Counted from the first letter of the stretch, positions 8,699-17,738 are shown. The stretch is 38,607 bases of DNA from Elusimicrobiota bacterium (GCA_023700845.1 JAMPYD010000002.1:1-38607), one strand, 5' to 3'. The notes: generated from the letters alone by a model not told the origin. Numbers and translations: made by a program.

Positions 8699-8718
8699 CG
8701 CCGCCGCTCCGGGCGGCG
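8699..8718. terminator. GC-rich hairpin between convergent genes
   Basis: A 7-bp perfect stem (8699-8705 with 8712-8718) and a 6-nt loop lie in the 30-bp gap between the convergent ends at 8693 and 8724. There is no U-tract, so it would be a weak or factor-dependent bidirectional terminator at best. Confidence 0.3.
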
Positions 8719-8723
8719 TCTCG

Positions 8724-9602
8724 TCAGTGGATCGGCGCGTGACGAAGGAACAGCAGCCCGGCCGTCAGCATTCCGAGCGCCGAGCCGCCCAGCCCCAGCA
8801 GGTACGAGCGCCGATTGGCCAGATCCGCGCGCATGCGCATGACGTAGGATTCCATGATGACGTACAGGGGCAGGAGAAACATCGCAAGGCGAAGCTGGAC
8901 ATCGAACCGGCTCCCGAGCAGGACGAACAGCGCCACAAGCATGAAGTTCGCCCCGAGCGCGGAGGCAAGCGCGGCCGCGGTCTCGCGCCAGCGTCCCGCG
9001 CGCAGCCCCTCGCCCATCGACTTGGCCCAGAGGTTGAGGTAGTGATGCGCGCTCTCGAAGACCGCCAAGATCAAGCAATAGAAGAAGACGAGCTGGAGGC
9101 TGATCGACCATTTTCCCGGATTCTGCACGGCATCGGCGACCGGCATCGTGGGGATGTCCGAGGGAAGGAGCACGCGCGTGAAAGTTTCCTGCGCGATGTC
9201 CGAGCCGAAAAAGACGGCGGCGCCCGCCAGCAGGCCGGCTGCCGCTCCGGCCAGGGCGAGGGCATGGTCCCTCCTGTCGTTCGGAGACGAGAGGGAGAGA
9301 CGAACGTGGCGCTCGACGAGCAGAAGCAGCGGGATGAAGGCCATCGTCTGGCGGGAAGGGATTTGGAGGGATCGGCTCAGCAGCGCGACGGCCGCGGTGC
9401 CGATGAAGTTCGAGGCCAGCGTAACAAGGATGATGTGCCAGGCCGCCCAGCTCTTTTTTGCCTTGCCGGACTCGGACGGGAGGCCGAGCAGGCGGAGGTT
9501 GCCGATCATGATCGCGTAGAAGGACATCGCGGCGGCTAGATACAAAAACAAGATGTGCCCGCTCAGATTAAGGACGTAGTGCTGGCTAGGCTCTATATTC
9601 AT
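8724..9602 (-). CDS. Polytopic membrane protein of unknown function
   Basis: 292 aa from ATG 9602, with roughly eight hydrophobic segments alternating with short charged loops and no signal peptide. A longer soluble loop (about 150-175) contains Pro and Asp residues. I recognise no transporter or enzyme motif. It stands alone, convergent with the exporter operon and separated from the caspase-like gene by its own promoter-like sequence, so it is probably monocistronic. A -10-like TATCAT ends 6 nt before the ATG. Confidence 0.75.
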   Translation of the reverse strand: MNIEPSQHYVLNLSGHILFLYLAAAMSFYAIMIGNLRLLGLPSESGKAKKSWAAWHIILVTLASNFIGTAAVALLSRSLQIPSRQTMAFIPLLLLVERHVRLSLSSPNDRRDHALALAGAAAGLLAGAAVFFGSDIAQETFTRVLLPSDIPTMPVADAVQNPGKWSISLQLVFFYCLILAVFESAHHYLNLWAKSMGEGLRAGRWRETAAALASALGANFMLVALFVLLGSRFDVQLRLAMFLLPLYVIMESYVMRMRADLANRRSYLLGLGGSALGMLTAGLLFLRHAPIH

Positions 9603-9608
9603 CCGCCG

Positions 9609-9614
9609 ATGATA
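9609..9614 (-). promoter_or_regulatory. -10 box, leaderless pattern (membrane protein 8724-9602)
   Basis: TATCAT on the minus strand, followed by 6 nt and the ATG at 9602. Transcription initiating about 7 nt after the box would begin at the start codon. The spacer also contains GGCGG. Confidence 0.45.
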
Positions 9615-9648
9615 TCAAAAGCCGTGATATCTGCGGAGCAGGAAGGCG

Positions 9649-10905
9649 CTAGAGGGTCGAGCGCCCGTCGCCGACGAGCTGGGGGGTCTGGTCGCGGTTG
9701 TCGCGCCGGGCGGCGTCGCGCACCTTCGGCGAGAGCGTGTCGAAGAGCTCCTTGAACGTCGCCTTGCCGCCGCGGGCGTTGAGCGCCTTCAGCAGGTGAT
9801 AGGTGAACAGCCCGTGGCCGGAGGCTTCGTCGGAGCCCGTCATCTCGTCGGAGGCCGAGGCGGTCAAAGCGCCCACCCGGCCGGCGGAGCCGCCGCCGTC
9901 GTCCACCTTGGAGACCAGGGGGCGCAGGCCCTTGCCGATGACCGAGCGGGGCCCGGCGCCGGAGAAGCAGGCGTCCATCGCGACGAGGACCCGGCGGGCC
10001 TTGAGGGCGTTGAGCTTCGCGTAGAGTCGCTTGACCGGATAGCCCGTCGATTCGGTGTACTTGGCGTCGGCGTCCCACGGCATCAGGTAGGCATCGCCCT
10101 TCTCCGGGTCCGGCGCGCCGTGGCCGGAGAAGAAGAACAGCACGGTCGAGCGCTCGTCGGTGTTGCGCGGCAGCCAGGCCTCGAGGTACTTCTCGAGGGC
10201 GGATTTCCCGGCCTGCTGGTCGATGAGGGAGACGATGTTGCGCTCGGGGTAGCCCGCGGCCAAGAGGTGCGCCTTGACGGAGCGGACGTCGCGAGCGGCG
10301 TGCTCGGCCTTGGGGATGGACTGGTAGTTCTCGACGCCGACGACGACGGCGAACTTGTGCTCGTCCTCGGGCAGACGGAACGACGGGTCCTCGACGTCGG
10401 AGCGGAAGGCGGGCGCGGCGGGCGGCGCGGGGGCCGCGGCCGGAGCGGCGGCCGTCGCGGCGGCGGGCCGGCCGCCGGATTTGGCGGCCATCAGCCTCTT
10501 GTAGAGCTCCGTCTGGGCGCCGAACTCGGCCGTCAGGTGCTTGGCGATGTCCTTGTTGAAGTTGAACGGGCTGGCGAGGCCCGTCGTGAGGAGGCGATGA
10601 TTGCGGGCGTCGATGGTCTGGATGGTCCAATTGAAGGCCCCGGGCTTCAGCCGCACGATGATGTCGGCGTCGCCGGGCTCGCTCTCGTTGAACAGCGAGA
10701 CGGTCTGGAAGCCCGTGAGGGCGCCGATCGAGCTGGCGGTGTTGTCGCGGCGCGGGTCTCCGCCCCGCCGGCCTTCCGGGATGGCGAAGGAGAGGCTGTT
10801 CGGGTCGACCTGGATCTTGAGCGTGGGGGGCGTGCCCAGCGGCGCGCAGCCGGCGAGATAAGGGAGGAGCAGCGCGAGCCCGACGAGGAGAAGGGGGGAG
10901 TTCAT
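9649..10905 (-). CDS. Caspase-family (peptidase C14) lipoprotein
   Basis: 418 aa. The lipobox LAGC puts the lipidated cysteine at C20, so the protein is exported and membrane-anchored. Residues 25-140 form an uncharacterised domain, 145-168 an Ala/Pro linker, and 183-418 a caspase-fold domain. The catalytic dyad is visible as H262 in FFFSGHG and C313 in DACFSG; VVVGVENY (187-194) is the usual first strand. Bacterial caspase homologues (metacaspase/orthocaspase group) usually cleave after basic residues, but the specificity pocket cannot be read from sequence alone. It lies downstream of the RND pump on the same strand with its own -10-like box. Targets are unknown; roles in envelope stress or signalling are guesses. 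Confidence 0.88.
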   Translation of the reverse strand: MNSPLLLVGLALLLPYLAGCAPLGTPPTLKIQVDPNSLSFAIPEGRRGGDPRRDNTASSIGALTGFQTVSLFNESEPGDADIIVRLKPGAFNWTIQTIDARNHRLLTTGLASPFNFNKDIAKHLTAEFGAQTELYKRLMAAKSGGRPAAATAAAPAAAPAPPAAPAFRSDVEDPSFRLPEDEHKFAVVVGVENYQSIPKAEHAARDVRSVKAHLLAAGYPERNIVSLIDQQAGKSALEKYLEAWLPRNTDERSTVLFFFSGHGAPDPEKGDAYLMPWDADAKYTESTGYPVKRLYAKLNALKARRVLVAMDACFSGAGPRSVIGKGLRPLVSKVDDGGGSAGRVGALTASASDEMTGSDEASGHGLFTYHLLKALNARGGKATFKELFDTLSPKVRDAARRDNRDQTPQLVGDGRSTL

Positions 10906-10911
10906 GCCCCC

Positions 10912-10917
10912 AGTATA
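10912..10917 (-). promoter_or_regulatory. -10 box, leaderless pattern (caspase lipoprotein)
   Basis: TATACT on the minus strand, 6 nt before ATG 10905. It lies in the 49-bp gap after the RND pump gene, suggesting independent transcription. Confidence 0.5.
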
Positions 10918-10954
10918 GCGGAACTTCGCTAAATTCGCATCAGGAAAATGACGC

Positions 10955-13900
10955 TCAGTCGCCTTCGCCGGGCGCCGGCATGGCGAGGGCTTCCTTGACC
11001 TCGGCGCGCCGGCCGGCGTGCACGCTCGACTCGAGGCGCGTGAAGAGGCTGTAGGCGCAGGGGACGACGTACAGCGTCATCAAGGTCGAGATCAAGGTCC
11101 CGCCGATCACCGCGACGCCCATCGGCGCGCGCAGCTCCGCGCCCGGCCCCAGGACGAGGGCGGCCGGCACGGCGCCGGCGACGATCGCCAGCGAGGTCAT
11201 CAGGATGGGCCTCAGGCGCAGGGGGCAGGCCTTGAGCAGGGCCGGGCCGACGGCGAGCCCCGCGTCGCGCTGATGGTTCGTGAACTCGACGAGGAGGATC
11301 GAGTTCTTCTTGACGATGCCCATGAGCAGCAGGATGCCGATCATGCTCATCATGTTCAGGGAGTGGTCGAACAGCCACAGCGCCGCGAGCGCGCCCGAGA
11401 GGCTGAAGGGCAGGGCGAGCATGATGGTGAACGGGTGGATGAAGCTGTCGAACTGAGCGCCGAGGATCATGTAGGCGATCACGACGCCGAGCAGCAGGGC
11501 CAGGATCAGCTCGCGGAAGGAGTCCTGGAACTGCTGGGAGCTGCCCGTCGCCGTCACGGTGTAGCCGTCGGGCAGGAGCTCCCTGGCCAAGGTGCTCGCG
11601 GCCTTGATCGCGTCCGCCTGCGACTTGCCGGGGGCGACGTTGCCGAACACGGTCACGGCGCGCTGACGGTCCTCGCGCTGGACCGAGAGCAAGGTCGGCT
11701 TGTTGACGATGGTCGTGACCTCCGACAGGGGGACGAGCTCGCCCCGGACGTTGCGCACCCACAGGCTCGAGATGTCGCCCTGCCCCTTGCGCTGCGCGTC
11801 GGCGAGGCTGACGCGGATGTCGTAGCGGCGGCCGCCCTTGGTGTATTTGCCGACCCGCACGCCGCCCACGGTGGAGTTGATCGTGCGCGCGATGGCGGCC
11901 ACGGTGACGCCGCGGCTGGCGGCCTTCTCCCGGTCGGGGATGACGCGCACCTCGGGGACGCCGACGCGGTAGCTCGTGTCCATGTCCACGGCGAGCCCGG
12001 AGTCGTGCAGCTTCGCGCTCAGCGCCTCGGCGAGCTCGCCGAGCTTGTCCCAGTCGGGCCCGCGCACGGAGAGCTCGATCGGGAAGCCGCGGCCGCCGCC
12101 CGTGGCGATGGTCTGGGAGCGGTCCTGCAGCGCCACGCGGCTGACGCCGGGGATCTTGCGGAACTCTTTTCTGATCACGTCCATGAACTCCTGCTGGGTC
12201 ACGGGACGGTTCTTGCCCTCGGCGCGCGGGCGGTCCTTGGGCTCCTTCATCGTGACGAAGAGGTTCCCGGTGTTGACCTCGCCGCCCTGGAAGCCGCCGA
12301 CGCTGCCGAAGTACTTGAGCAGCTCGGGGCGCGCCTGCATCATGGCCTCGGCCTTGCGGAACACCTCGTCGGTCATCGCGAGCGAGGAGCCCGGCGGGGT
12401 CTGGTAGCGCACGGTGAAGGTCCCCTGGTCCTGCGGGGGGGACATCTCGCGCCGCAGCCTGCCCGCGAGGCCGAGAGACCCGGCGAACAGCAGCACGGCG
12501 GCGCCGAGGACGGACCACCGGAACCCCAGCGCCCGCTCCAGCGTGCGCGCGTAGAGGGCGGTGAGGCCCTGCATGAAGCGGTCCACGGCCTTGCCGAGTC
12601 GGGTCGTGTGGCCGACCTCGAGGAAGCGGCTGCAGCGCATCGGCGCCAAGGTGACCGCCTCCAGGAGCGAGAAGGCGACGGCGACCGAGATCGTGACGCC
12701 GAACTCGAAGAAGAACTTGCCGATGATGCCCTTCATGAAGGCGACGGGCAGGAAGATCGCCATGACCGCGCTCGAGATGACGATGACCGAGAAGGTGATC
12801 TCGCGCGCGCCGTGGACCGCGGCCTTCACGAGCGGCAGGCCCTCCTCGCGGTGCCGGGCGATGTTCTCGAGCACGACGATGGCGTCGTCGACGACGATGC
12901 CGATGACGAGGGAGATGGCCATCAAGGTGATGGTGTTCAAGGTGAAGCCCAGGAAGTACATGACGAGCAAGGTGCCGCCGAGGGCGGTCGGGATCGCGAG
13001 GACCACGTTGAGCGTCGAGCTCCAGGAGCCCAGGAAGAGCCAGCAGACGATCGAGGTCAGCAGGACCGCGAGCACCAAGGTCGTGATCAGCTCGTGGATG
13101 GTGTCCTCGATGAACTTCGTCGTGTCGAAGTTGACGCCGATCCTGACGCCCTCGGGCAAGGTCTTCCGGATCTCCTCGATCTCGGCCTTGACGGCGTGCG
13201 CGAGCGCCACGGTGTTGGCGCCGCGCTGCTTGCGGATGCCCATGCCGATCGAGGTCTCGCCGTTGACGCGCGAGATGCGGCGGACGTCGGCGAGGCCCTC
13301 CTCGATGTCGGCGATGTCCGAGATGCGGATCGTCTTCCAGACGATGCCTCCGCCGCCCACCCGCTGCGGAATGGTGATGCGGCCGAACTCGTCGACGGTG
13401 GACGCCTCTCCCATGACGCGGACGTTGTGCTCGAGCTCGGAGGTCTGCAGCACGCCGCCCGGCATCTCGCTGTGCTGCGTCTCCACGGCGTTGACGACGT
13501 CGTCGACCGTGATCTGCAGGTCGCGCATCTTCTCGCGCTTGAGCCACACGCGCAGGTTCGGCTCGGTGAAGCCCATCAGGCTGATCTCGCCCGCGCCGGG
13601 CAAGGTCTGGAAGCGGTCCACGAGCCGGTCGCGCACGTAGGTCGTCAGCTCCCGGTAGGGGCGGGTGCCGGAGACGCCGACGAACATGATCGGCTGGTCC
13701 TCGGGATTGACCTTCTGGATGACCGGGGTGTCCATCTCCCGGGGGAGGTTGCGCTGCGCCTGGGCGATCTTGGTCTGCACCTCCTGGACGGCCACGTCGA
13801 TGTCCTTCTCCAGGTTGAACTCGGCGGTGATGTTGGCGGAGCCGAAGCGGGTCGTCGAGCGGATCTTGCCGATGCCCTCGACCGTCATCAGCGCCTCTTC

Positions 13901-14101
13901 GATGGGGTCGATGACCTCGTTCTCCATGACCTCGGGCGCGGCGCCCTCCCACGACAGCCGCACGTTGACGACGGGGGAGTCGACGTCAGGGTTCTGCGAG
14001 ACGCCGAGGCGCATGAACGACAGGCCTCCGAACAGCAGGAGGGAGATCATGATCATCCAGGCGAAGACCGGCTTCTTGATGGCGAGGTCGGATAGGGTCA
14101 C
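10955..14101 (-). CDS. RND-family multidrug-type efflux permease (HAE1/AcrB-like)
   Basis: 1048 aa, full length for the hydrophobe/amphiphile RND family. It starts with GTG 14101, overlapping the tolC stop (GTGA). Residues 10-30 form TM1, followed by a large periplasmic porter loop, a central helix bundle, a second periplasmic loop (about 560-860) and a final bundle. The proton-relay pair D405-D406 in TM4 (GIVVDDAIVVLEN) is intact. Family landmarks include GFTEPNLRVWL, FLGSW and the late SILLVEFTN. It should export amphiphilic compounds by proton antiport with the TolC-like protein just upstream. No adaptor gene is present in this operon, although RND pumps of this class need one. Confidence 0.93.
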   Translation of the reverse strand: MTLSDLAIKKPVFAWMIMISLLLFGGLSFMRLGVSQNPDVDSPVVNVRLSWEGAAPEVMENEVIDPIEEALMTVEGIGKIRSTTRFGSANITAEFNLEKDIDVAVQEVQTKIAQAQRNLPREMDTPVIQKVNPEDQPIMFVGVSGTRPYRELTTYVRDRLVDRFQTLPGAGEISLMGFTEPNLRVWLKREKMRDLQITVDDVVNAVETQHSEMPGGVLQTSELEHNVRVMGEASTVDEFGRITIPQRVGGGGIVWKTIRISDIADIEEGLADVRRISRVNGETSIGMGIRKQRGANTVALAHAVKAEIEEIRKTLPEGVRIGVNFDTTKFIEDTIHELITTLVLAVLLTSIVCWLFLGSWSSTLNVVLAIPTALGGTLLVMYFLGFTLNTITLMAISLVIGIVVDDAIVVLENIARHREEGLPLVKAAVHGAREITFSVIVISSAVMAIFLPVAFMKGIIGKFFFEFGVTISVAVAFSLLEAVTLAPMRCSRFLEVGHTTRLGKAVDRFMQGLTALYARTLERALGFRWSVLGAAVLLFAGSLGLAGRLRREMSPPQDQGTFTVRYQTPPGSSLAMTDEVFRKAEAMMQARPELLKYFGSVGGFQGGEVNTGNLFVTMKEPKDRPRAEGKNRPVTQQEFMDVIRKEFRKIPGVSRVALQDRSQTIATGGGRGFPIELSVRGPDWDKLGELAEALSAKLHDSGLAVDMDTSYRVGVPEVRVIPDREKAASRGVTVAAIARTINSTVGGVRVGKYTKGGRRYDIRVSLADAQRKGQGDISSLWVRNVRGELVPLSEVTTIVNKPTLLSVQREDRQRAVTVFGNVAPGKSQADAIKAASTLARELLPDGYTVTATGSSQQFQDSFRELILALLLGVVIAYMILGAQFDSFIHPFTIMLALPFSLSGALAALWLFDHSLNMMSMIGILLLMGIVKKNSILLVEFTNHQRDAGLAVGPALLKACPLRLRPILMTSLAIVAGAVPAALVLGPGAELRAPMGVAVIGGTLISTLMTLYVVPCAYSLFTRLESSVHAGRRAEVKEALAMPAPGEGD

Positions 14102-15381
14102 TTGAGGATCTCCTCGGGCGCGGCGCCGGCGGCGGTCTCGAGCGCGATCGCGGCCAGGCGGGCCTGGACCAGCGCGTCGTTGAAGGCGAGGCCGGAGATG
14201 TTCAGGCGGTCGAGCGATTGGAGGACCTCGATCGAGGTCACGAGCCCGCGCCGTTCGTCGGCGGACTGCAGGCGGTAGTCTCGGCGGGCGAGCTCGCCGC
14301 TCCGGCGCTGGATCTCGAGCTGGCGCGCCGCGGACGTGAAGTCGCGGTGGGCGTTGCGCGCGTCGAGGTCGGCGGCGCGCCGCGCGGCGCGCAGGACGAG
14401 CTCCTCGCGCTCATGGCGGGCGCGCGCGGAGTCCGTCGCGGCGCGGTTGGCGCCGAAGGCGAAGAGCGGGAGGCTCACCGTCGCCGACGCGTCCCACTTG
14501 TTGTTCTCCCGCGCGGGCGGCCGGTACCCGTAGTAGTTGCCCTGCAGCCCGACCTCGGGGAAATAGCCTCCGCGGGCGACGTCGACGCCGTGGGCGGCGG
14601 CCTGGGCCGCGTCGCGCGCGGCGGCGACGTCGGGGCGCGACTCGAGCCGTTCGAGGTAGCGGTCCACGGGGGGCGCGGCGGGAAGGGCGCCGGTGGAGAG
14701 GGAGACGGGCGAGACGGGCGCGCGCACCAGGAAGGCCAGGAACTCCCCGCGCGCCTGCACCTGGCGGCGGCTCTCCTCGAGCTGGGAGTGCAGCGCCTGG
14801 GATTGGACCTCCTGGGCCAGGGCGTCGGCCTCGCGCGCGCGCCCCACCCGCACGCGGTCCTTGATCTCGGCGAGGCGCTTGTCGGCGAGCGCGAGCAGCT
14901 GGCTCGTCGCCTCGGCGTTCTCCCGGGCCTGCACCACGCCGTAGTAGGCGCCGGCGACGTCCAGCAGCAGCAGCTGCTCGGCGCGGCGGCGCTCGTGCTC
15001 ACGCTGCGCCAAGGCGGACTTGCTCGCCTTGACGGCGGCGAGCTCGCGGTAGCCGGTGAGGCCGGTCTTGCTCAGGCGCAGCATGCCTTCGTTCTGAGCG
15101 CGCTGGCTGCCCCCGAGCTGGGAGCCCCCGACGCGGCGGTCCTGGACGTCGGTGACGTGGCGCGCGGACAGCACGGGGAAGGACCCGCCGAGCGCCGCCC
15201 GGCGCAGGGCCTCGGCCTCGGCTATGGTCTTCTCGCTGATCGCGACGGCGTCGCTGTTCTCGAGGGCGGCGAGGTAGGCCTCGCGCAAGGTGCGCACGGG
15301 CGGCTCCGCCTGGGCGGCCGCGAGGGCGGGGCACAGGAGCAAGGCGAGGGCGAGATGTCTGGGCATGAGCGGGGTCCTCAT
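14098..15381 (-). CDS. TolC-family outer-membrane efflux protein (RND operon)
   Basis: 427 aa. ATG 15381 overlaps the previous stop (ATGA); a second in-frame Met five codons later begins a cleaner signal peptide (MPRHLALALLLCPALAAA), so the true start is uncertain by 15 nt. The mature part has the paired coiled-coil repeats of outer membrane efflux proteins. It sits immediately before the RND pump with a 4-nt overlap, so it is the probable exit duct for that pump. Confidence 0.88.
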   Translation of the reverse strand: MRTPLMPRHLALALLLCPALAAAQAEPPVRTLREAYLAALENSDAVAISEKTIAEAEALRRAALGGSFPVLSARHVTDVQDRRVGGSQLGGSQRAQNEGMLRLSKTGLTGYRELAAVKASKSALAQREHERRRAEQLLLLDVAGAYYGVVQARENAEATSQLLALADKRLAEIKDRVRVGRAREADALAQEVQSQALHSQLEESRRQVQARGEFLAFLVRAPVSPVSLSTGALPAAPPVDRYLERLESRPDVAAARDAAQAAAHGVDVARGGYFPEVGLQGNYYGYRPPARENNKWDASATVSLPLFAFGANRAATDSARARHEREELVLRAARRAADLDARNAHRDFTSAARQLEIQRRSGELARRDYRLQSADERRGLVTSIEVLQSLDRLNISGLAFNDALVQARLAAIALETAAGAAPEEILK

Positions 15382-16472
15382 TTAGACGCCTTACGGGGCT
15401 CGAAAGTGTCGCGGAGCTTGGCCGCGCGGTTGGCCCATTGCGCCTCGAAGCGCTCCTGAGAGACGTCCATCGCCGCCTTCAGGGGACCCGACTCGAGCAT
15501 GCGCTGGTCCTTGGCGGGCAGGAGCTTGCCGAGCGCGCGCCGGCCGCCCGGATAGACCTCGAGTATGCCGGCCAGCGCGCGAGCGTAGCCGGCGGGCTCG
15601 TGCATGCGCGTCCAGCCGTCGGTGAGCGCGCGCACGGCCTCGGCGATCTCCTCCGGGGACAAGGCCGGGTGGCGGCCCACGCGGCGGCCCCAATCGTCGA
15701 AGAACGGCCCGACGGGCAGCAGCAGGTCGGCCGACTTCCTGAGCCCCTTGGCGGCGCGCAGCGGATAGTGGCGGTGGTTGTCGGCGCCCATGTGCTTCTG
15801 ATGGATGAGCCCCGCCCGCCCGAGGCGGCCGCCGAAGAGGGGAGAGCCCGGCTTGGCGGCGTCATAAAGGGAAACGCGCATGGGATCGCCCGGCTTGAGC
15901 TCCCATTGGTCGGCGACGCGGTCGAGGTCGCCGAAGTTGTGGGCGATCAGCGCGGAGGACTTGAGCAGCTCGATCGGGCCGGCGGCCGCGGCGTAGGCCC
16001 GGTCCTCCCGGGCCGCCTCGCCCGTCATCGCGTCGAGGACGATGGTCGACAGCGCGGGCCGCGCCTCGAGGCAGGCGGCGTAGGCGCCGACGGCGACGGA
16101 GAACCAGGTGCCTTCGTGCGTCGAGAGGCGCCGGTCTCCCGCGCCGGTGATCTTGGCCGTGACCGGAGCGTAGTCCCAGGACAGCGATTCGAGCACGAGC
16201 TTCGCCTGCTCCTCGACGAGGCCGGGCTGGACGTCCTGCCAGTGCTTCCAACGGATGCCGTTGTCGACGTCGGTCGGCACGAAGCTCCCGGCCGTCGCCC
16301 AATGCGCGCACAGGCACAGCTCGTAATACCGCAGGGCGTCGAGCGCGCGCCCGTCGTAGGCGCGCAGGACGCGGAGGTAGCGGAGGGAAGGCCCCTCGGG
16401 CTCGTTCCCGGTGAACAGGAAAGGCGCCGCCATGCGGACCTGCTCGATGAGCAAGGACGGGACGATGGACAC
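15378..16472 (-). CDS. Conserved-looking cytoplasmic protein of unknown function
   Basis: 364 aa, start GTG 16472 two bases after the rfbC stop; ATG 16433 is an alternative. No signal peptide, membrane helix or nucleotide-binding motif is evident. The chain is mixed alpha/beta with many Trp and Tyr residues and a histidine-rich segment (HQKHMGADNHRHY). Coding is credible: it fits without gaps between rfbC and tolC, overlapping the latter by 4 nt. I do not recognise a family and no function is assigned. Confidence 0.7.
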   Translation of the reverse strand: MSIVPSLLIEQVRMAAPFLFTGNEPEGPSLRYLRVLRAYDGRALDALRYYELCLCAHWATAGSFVPTDVDNGIRWKHWQDVQPGLVEEQAKLVLESLSWDYAPVTAKITGAGDRRLSTHEGTWFSVAVGAYAACLEARPALSTIVLDAMTGEAAREDRAYAAAAGPIELLKSSALIAHNFGDLDRVADQWELKPGDPMRVSLYDAAKPGSPLFGGRLGRAGLIHQKHMGADNHRHYPLRAAKGLRKSADLLLPVGPFFDDWGRRVGRHPALSPEEIAEAVRALTDGWTRMHEPAGYARALAGILEVYPGGRRALGKLLPAKDQRMLESGPLKAAMDVSQERFEAQWANRAAKLRDTFEPRKASK

Positions 16473-16474
16473 GC

Positions 16475-17029
16475 TTAGAAGTGGGGGGCCGCGTCGGCGA
16501 GCAGCGGAAGGGCCGCGTCCTTGGCGGTCACGATCGCGTCGGCAGCGGAGACTGGCCAGGCGATGCCGAGCGCGGGGTCGCTCCAGCGGATGCCGGCGTC
16601 GACCTCCTTGCTCCAGTAGCCGGTGACCTTATAGGTCACGTCCGCGCTGTCCGAGAGGGCGCAGAAGCCGTGGGCGAAGCCGGCGGGCACCCAGAACATG
16701 CGGTTGCCGGAATCGTCGAGCTCGATCGAGGCGGACCTGCCGAACGTCGGGGAGCCGCGCCGGAGGTCCACGACCGCGTCGAAGATCCTTCCGCGCGAGC
16801 AGCGCACCAGCTTGCCGATCGCCCGCGGGGGGATCTGGTAATGCAGCCCGCGCACGACGCCCTTCCTCGAGCGCGACAGGTTGTCCTGGACGAGCGGCGG
16901 CAGGCCGGCCTTGCCCCAGTCGTCGGCGCGGAAGGCCTCGAAGAAGAAGCCCCGCTCATCGGGGAAAAACGGCCCTTCGACCGTGAGAAGTCCGTCGAGG
17001 CCGCCGTAGGGCTTGAAGGTGAGGGGCAT
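16475..17029 (-). CDS. rfbC: dTDP-4-dehydrorhamnose 3,5-epimerase (RmlC/RfbC)
   Basis: 184 aa, the usual size. The enzyme epimerises dTDP-4-keto-6-deoxyglucose at C3 and C5 in dTDP-L-rhamnose synthesis. The cupin core is recognisable: F-x-D-x-R-G near 22-27, catalytic H63 in RGLHYQIPP, basic K73, H120 in VPAGFAHGF, and Y133 as candidate acid in the VTYKVTGYWS segment. No other rhamnose gene is nearby. It heads an operon with an unknown gene, a TolC and an RND pump, an unusual association. Confidence 0.92.
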   Translation of the reverse strand: MPLTFKPYGGLDGLLTVEGPFFPDERGFFFEAFRADDWGKAGLPPLVQDNLSRSRKGVVRGLHYQIPPRAIGKLVRCSRGRIFDAVVDLRRGSPTFGRSASIELDDSGNRMFWVPAGFAHGFCALSDSADVTYKVTGYWSKEVDAGIRWSDPALGIAWPVSAADAIVTAKDAALPLLADAAPHF

Positions 17030-17035
17030 GCCCTC

Positions 17036-17041
17036 ATCTTA
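17036..17041 (-). promoter_or_regulatory. -10 box, leaderless pattern (rfbC-RND operon)
   Basis: TAAGAT on the minus strand, 6 nt before ATG 17029. It would drive rfbC, the unknown gene, tolC and the RND pump as one leaderless transcript. Confidence 0.4.
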
Positions 17042-17056
17042 CCGATTTCGTGGCCT

Positions 17057-17728
17057 TCAAATCACGAGCTGGTAGCCGTTGCGCGTCGTCGACAGCCTGT
17101 ACCCTTCGGCGCCAAGGTCCGCGCGCAGGCGCTGCACGGTCTTCTCGAGGTCGTTCTTGGCGCCGTCCCGGCCCCAGATCTTGCGCAGCAGGACCTCCCA
17201 TGAGACCTCTCCCTCGCTCTGCAGCAGGTGGAAGAGCACCTCGAAGCGCTTGGGGGGGAGGCTCGCGATCAGGGTCCCGCCGATCCACACCGACTTCGAC
17301 TCCGGCATGATGCGGAATACGCCGCGCTTCCAGACCGCGAACGGCGTCTTGTTCTTGCGCGAGGACAGCACGCGGCGGATGACCTTGAGCAGCTCGTCCA
17401 TCTGCACGGGCTTGCGCAGGTACTCGACCGGGCGCAGGGCCTTGATCTCGCTCTCGAAGAAGTTGGCGTCCGTCGGATAGGCGGTGAGCACGATCACCGG
17501 GATGTCGCGCGTGGCCTTGTTCTTCATCAGCAGCTTGACGACCTCGACGCCGTTGAGCCCCGGGAGCATCATGTCGAGGAGGATCAGGTCGGGGTTGAGC
17601 GAGAGCGCCTTCTCGTGCCCTTCCTTGCCGGTGAAGGCGTAGTGGACCTCGAAGCCCTGGTTGCGCAGGGCGTAGGACAGCAGGTGCTGGAAGTCCGGGT
17701 CGTCCTCGACGCTGAGTATGCGGGGCAT
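17057..17728 (-). CDS. Response regulator, OmpR-like with winged-helix output
   Basis: 223 aa from ATG 17728; the open frame continues upstream but MPRILSVEDDPDF is the classical receiver start. Receiver: acidic E8-D9-D10, phospho-acceptor D52 (LILLDMMLPG), T82 and K106. A short linker leads to a winged-helix DNA-binding domain (about 130-223) with the C-terminal hairpin GYRLSTTRNGYQLVI. The helix pattern is somewhat divergent from standard OmpR. It follows the receiver-only gene by 56 bp with its own perfect TATAAT box. Confidence 0.88.
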   Translation of the reverse strand: MPRILSVEDDPDFQHLLSYALRNQGFEVHYAFTGKEGHEKALSLNPDLILLDMMLPGLNGVEVVKLLMKNKATRDIPVIVLTAYPTDANFFESEIKALRPVEYLRKPVQMDELLKVIRRVLSSRKNKTPFAVWKRGVFRIMPESKSVWIGGTLIASLPPKRFEVLFHLLQSEGEVSWEVLLRKIWGRDGAKNDLEKTVQRLRADLGAEGYRLSTTRNGYQLVI

Positions 17729-17738
17729 CGGTCCCGGG

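Noticed and set aside
10929..14095. Very long open frames on both strands across the RND gene (about 1000 codons)
   Set aside because: They are Arg/Pro/His- or Glu/Gly-rich shadows caused by high GC content; only the 10955-14101 minus frame has the RND family sequence.
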